Of a DNA stretch of 64,000 nucleotides, positions 63,613 to 64,000 are shown one piece after another. The notes beneath the pieces were generated by a model. It had not been told where the DNA came from and searched no databases. It saw nothing but the letters and a program-made list of their open reading frames with translations. Position 1 is the first letter of the stretch. Every line of letters begins with the position of its first letter. Source of the stretch: Chaetoderma sp. LZ-2023a (taxonomy: Eukaryota; Mollusca; Caudofoveata; Chaetodermatida; Chaetodermatidae); NCBI GenBank assembly GCA_034401795.1, contig CM067366.1:73765087-73829086 (forward strand), in the 5' to 3' direction. Position numbers and translations under genes: made by a program.

Positions 63613-64000
63613 CTGTGCAGAAACAATTGAATGAAAACAAAATGAGATGAGCACTAGAAAAATTTACCAATCAAATTTCTGTGAAGAAGCTTTAGCCAAG
63701 TTTTACTAAAATTGGCCCAGTGATTAATAAGTTGTATTTTTAAAATAATTTTCTCAGAAATTTGCAGAAAATACCAGATGTCCAACAGAAAAGCTACATT
63801 TTGATTGATTCATGGCAGACATGTGTTGTTTTGACATATCTCCATGGAACAAACTCTAATGGCCTTAAGTCCCTAATCATATCTCCCGAATATTGTCCCG
63901 ACCCGTTCAACGGTCCTGGAGAAGTCATTTTCACAAAAACTAGGTCATCCAAGAGTGCCGCTGAAACATTTGGCCAATTAAGTTCCCTTGAATAAACTTG
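63613..64000. other. TAF1 intron upstream of the first exon seen
   Basis: Contains CACTAGAAAAATTTACCAAT and TTACTAAAATTGGCCCAGTG, which look like part of a dispersed repeat. I saw no further TAF1 exon on the minus strand here. Confidence 0.45.

Noticed and set aside
63205..63630. Plus-strand 141-codon ORF with [14 protein letters not shown] repeats
   Set aside because: It is the reverse strand of the 81-bp array and TAF1 exon; there is no independent coding signal.

Overview
This is animal nuclear DNA, most likely from a mollusc or another lophotrochozoan. It has spliceosomal introns, dense dispersed palindromic repeats, DIRS-type and Penelope-type retroelements, hAT-like elements, and a tandem repeat built on a GTCACAGTGACCTTGAC motif that I associate with molluscan genomes. 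The species cannot be named from the sequence.

The host gene is TAF1, the largest TFIID subunit, read on the minus strand across the whole window. I located twelve consecutive internal exons (63612 down to 5098). Their splice phases fit and together they give 455 codons plus one base without a stop. They cover the acidic segment after the HAT core, the basic region, the zinc knuckle, all of bromodomain 1 and the first helix of bromodomain 2. Both gene ends lie outside the window. All other features sit in its introns.

About 39 kb (61 %) is DIRS-order tyrosine-recombinase retrotransposon, all on the TAF1 strand. Family A has five copies. Copy 1 (1-4449) is cut by the window edge. Copies 2 and 3 (23696-30717 and 30718-37750) form an exact head-to-tail tandem. 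Copy 4 (47129-61064) is decayed and contains copy 5 (52726-59773) nested in its gag. Family B has one decayed full-length copy (about 6866-13310). Each complete element has about 180-bp inverted termini, an internal complementary region that records the circle junction, a gag, an RT-RNase H with a conserved C-terminal domain, and a tyrosine recombinase. In family A, gag appears to start in a separate 17-codon exon near the right terminus that is spliced to the zinc-motif exon.

Other intron contents are a frame-broken Penelope-like element (19023-22985) split by a 1.6-kb hAT-like element with an 8-bp target duplication, a second Penelope remnant, a broken C2H2 zinc-finger reading frame, two large families of palindromic MITE-like repeats (called M1 and M2 here), and several minisatellites. 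A 16-kb stack at 46233-62285 is a hAT-like element lodged in a 27-bp minisatellite; an M1 repeat inside it was hit by DIRS copy 4, which was hit by copy 5.

The most unusual host feature is that two TAF1 exons have their own 3' end plus 5' splice site tandemly duplicated into the following intron. At 5625-6435 the unit is 51 bp and stays in frame, so six extra donors would each add 17 codons between bromodomain 1 and its linker. At 63210-63488 the unit is 81 bp and an in-frame stop follows the first donor.
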